64,000 nt of DNA from the NCBI RefSeq assembly GCF_002078875.1, contig NC_034409.1:63419800-63483799 (forward strand), given 5' to 3'. Below the pieces are notes generated by a model that saw only the letters and a list, made by a program, of their open reading frames with translations, ran no database searches and was not told where the DNA came from. This DNA is from Numida meleagris. Taxonomy: Eukaryota > Chordata > Aves > Galliformes > Numididae. A program made the translations under genes and the position numbers. Of the stretch, positions 63,156 through 64,000 are shown piece after piece (within the stretch, counting starts at the first letter, position 1; each line of letters begins with the position of its first letter).

Positions 63156-64000
63156 GGTCGGCCCTGAAGAGTCCCTCCCGAAGGAATTATTCTATAATAT
63201 TACTAAAGTAAGCATGTAGCCTAATAGAAGAGGAAAAGAACATCCCGTGGTTGTCTGTAAACATACAGCTAATGAAATATGGACAATAACTGCTGGCTTG
63301 GATCAGGCTCAACTGTTGCTTTGTTATGTTCTTGCTCCATCGAACTTGAGCTATCTTCCCATTAGCTGTCAGGAGAGTGCCTAATAAATGGCAGATGCAT
63401 GTGCTATAAACAACAACAGGCAACTAATGAATTCAAAGGGGTATGGCATGGTTGTATCTTAAAGGGGTCGTGGTAAAAACATTGGTTCAGTGGGACCATA
63501 TGCCTGAGGGAGGGCCTAGATAGTTCAACTTTTATGTCAAGTACAGGAAGTATGTATAGAAAAACTAGTATCATTAAAACTATCACACACTGCCCTTATC
63601 AGAAGAGGTTTTACTGGAACTTTCTGATGAAAATGTTGCCATTTTAGGCTATTGCCCATCTGATCCCCAACTCCTATCCTCTGGAAGGAAACTTGGAACA
63701 CTTCAAATTTTGGTTAAATTTCAAGGTAGGTTTCCCTATCCTTCTGCTTCATCACTCCCTTTTTCTTTTCCTGCCCTTTTCAGGAGCGAAACTTTTTTTT
63801 TTTTTTTCAGTAAAAGATTGTAAGAGAAAAATGTGACAACTTTCCAGCTCTGTTTTGAACTAGTTCTGAGAAATAATTCCAAAGATGCAAATAGTCATAA
63901 TTCTAAGCTAATTCTTGGGATTACCATTGTCAATATAATACATTTTCATGGATCTTGTCTTCTTCCTTTTAGTTTGCAAAATAGAAAATAATGACATAAG

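Larger units (their letters stand above)
47625..64000 (-). other. RERG: Upstream RERG intron, 3' part (first coding exon outside window)
   Basis: On the minus strand this runs into the acceptor CCTGCAG at 47625. Residues 1-20 with the start codon and P-loop (GxxGVGKS type) should lie upstream, but I saw no matching sequence to 64000, so the intron probably exceeds 16 kb. A long intron here is consistent with the large RERG locus in mammals. It holds a mariner copy (48.1 kb), CR1 copies (49.4, 53.5, 60.1-61.2 and 63.0 kb) and otherwise unrecognised sequence (about 49.8-53.5, 53.6-60.1 and 61.2-62.9 kb). Confidence 0.7.

Noticed and set aside
1..64000. CRISPR array, operon, bacterial insertion sequence, tRNA or rRNA genes
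   Set aside because: No regularly spaced direct repeats, cloverleaf genes or prokaryotic coding density; the window is vertebrate.

Overview
This is eukaryotic DNA from a bird, most likely a galliform such as chicken or a relative. The organism call rests on many CR1 LINE copies carrying the ATTCTATGA-type 3' tail, two internally deleted mariner copies resembling the chicken Galluhop family, an avian solo LTR, long introns and sparse coding sequence. Nothing prokaryotic is present: there is no operon, CRISPR array or tRNA/rRNA gene that I can see.

The only gene I can support is RERG (Ras-related and estrogen-regulated growth inhibitor), on the minus strand. Three coding exons are found: 47568-47624, 30812-30885 and the terminal exon 28843-29250, which carries the stop codon. 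Splice sites and codon phases agree at all junctions (phase 1 across 47568/30885, phase 0 across 30812/29250). Together they cover residues 22-199 of a 199-residue protein, with Ala21 and Glu40 split across introns. The first coding exon, which carries the start codon and P-loop, was not found and probably lies beyond the right edge. The window from 47625 to 64000 is therefore read as the 3' part of a long RERG intron.

Layout: 1 to about 27.3 kb lies downstream of RERG. I recognise no gene there, only a 1.65 kb CR1 on the minus strand (8.5-10.2 kb), several CR1 tails, simple repeats, an unexplained 156-codon ORF (12.2-12.7 kb) and one splice-bounded exon candidate (25.88-26.01 kb). A mariner copy sits at 27.3-27.9 kb, followed by the probable RERG 3' UTR (about 27.9-28.84 kb). 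The last intron (29.25-30.81 kb) is more than half filled by an 843 bp solo LTR with a 5 bp target duplication. The 16.7 kb intron at 30.9-47.6 kb holds CR1 copies at 32.4, 34.6, 35.1-36.6 and 43.0-43.7 kb and an AT-rich double hairpin at 45.3 kb. Upstream of the 57 bp exon are a second mariner copy in inverted orientation (48.1 kb), an inverted partner of the 32.4 kb CR1 (49.4 kb), a CR1 nested in another CR1 (60.1-61.2 kb) and a CR1 fragment at 63.0 kb.

The most interesting structures are architectural: inverted CR1 copies flanking a tiny RERG exon, which could favour circular RNA; a solo LTR in the gene's sense orientation in the last intron; a CR1 copy that joins an ORF1 esterase-like segment directly to the reverse-transcriptase region; the nested CR1; and the two similar, oppositely oriented short coding-like segments near 12.5 and 13.1 kb. 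I did not find strong evidence for a wholly new biological system.
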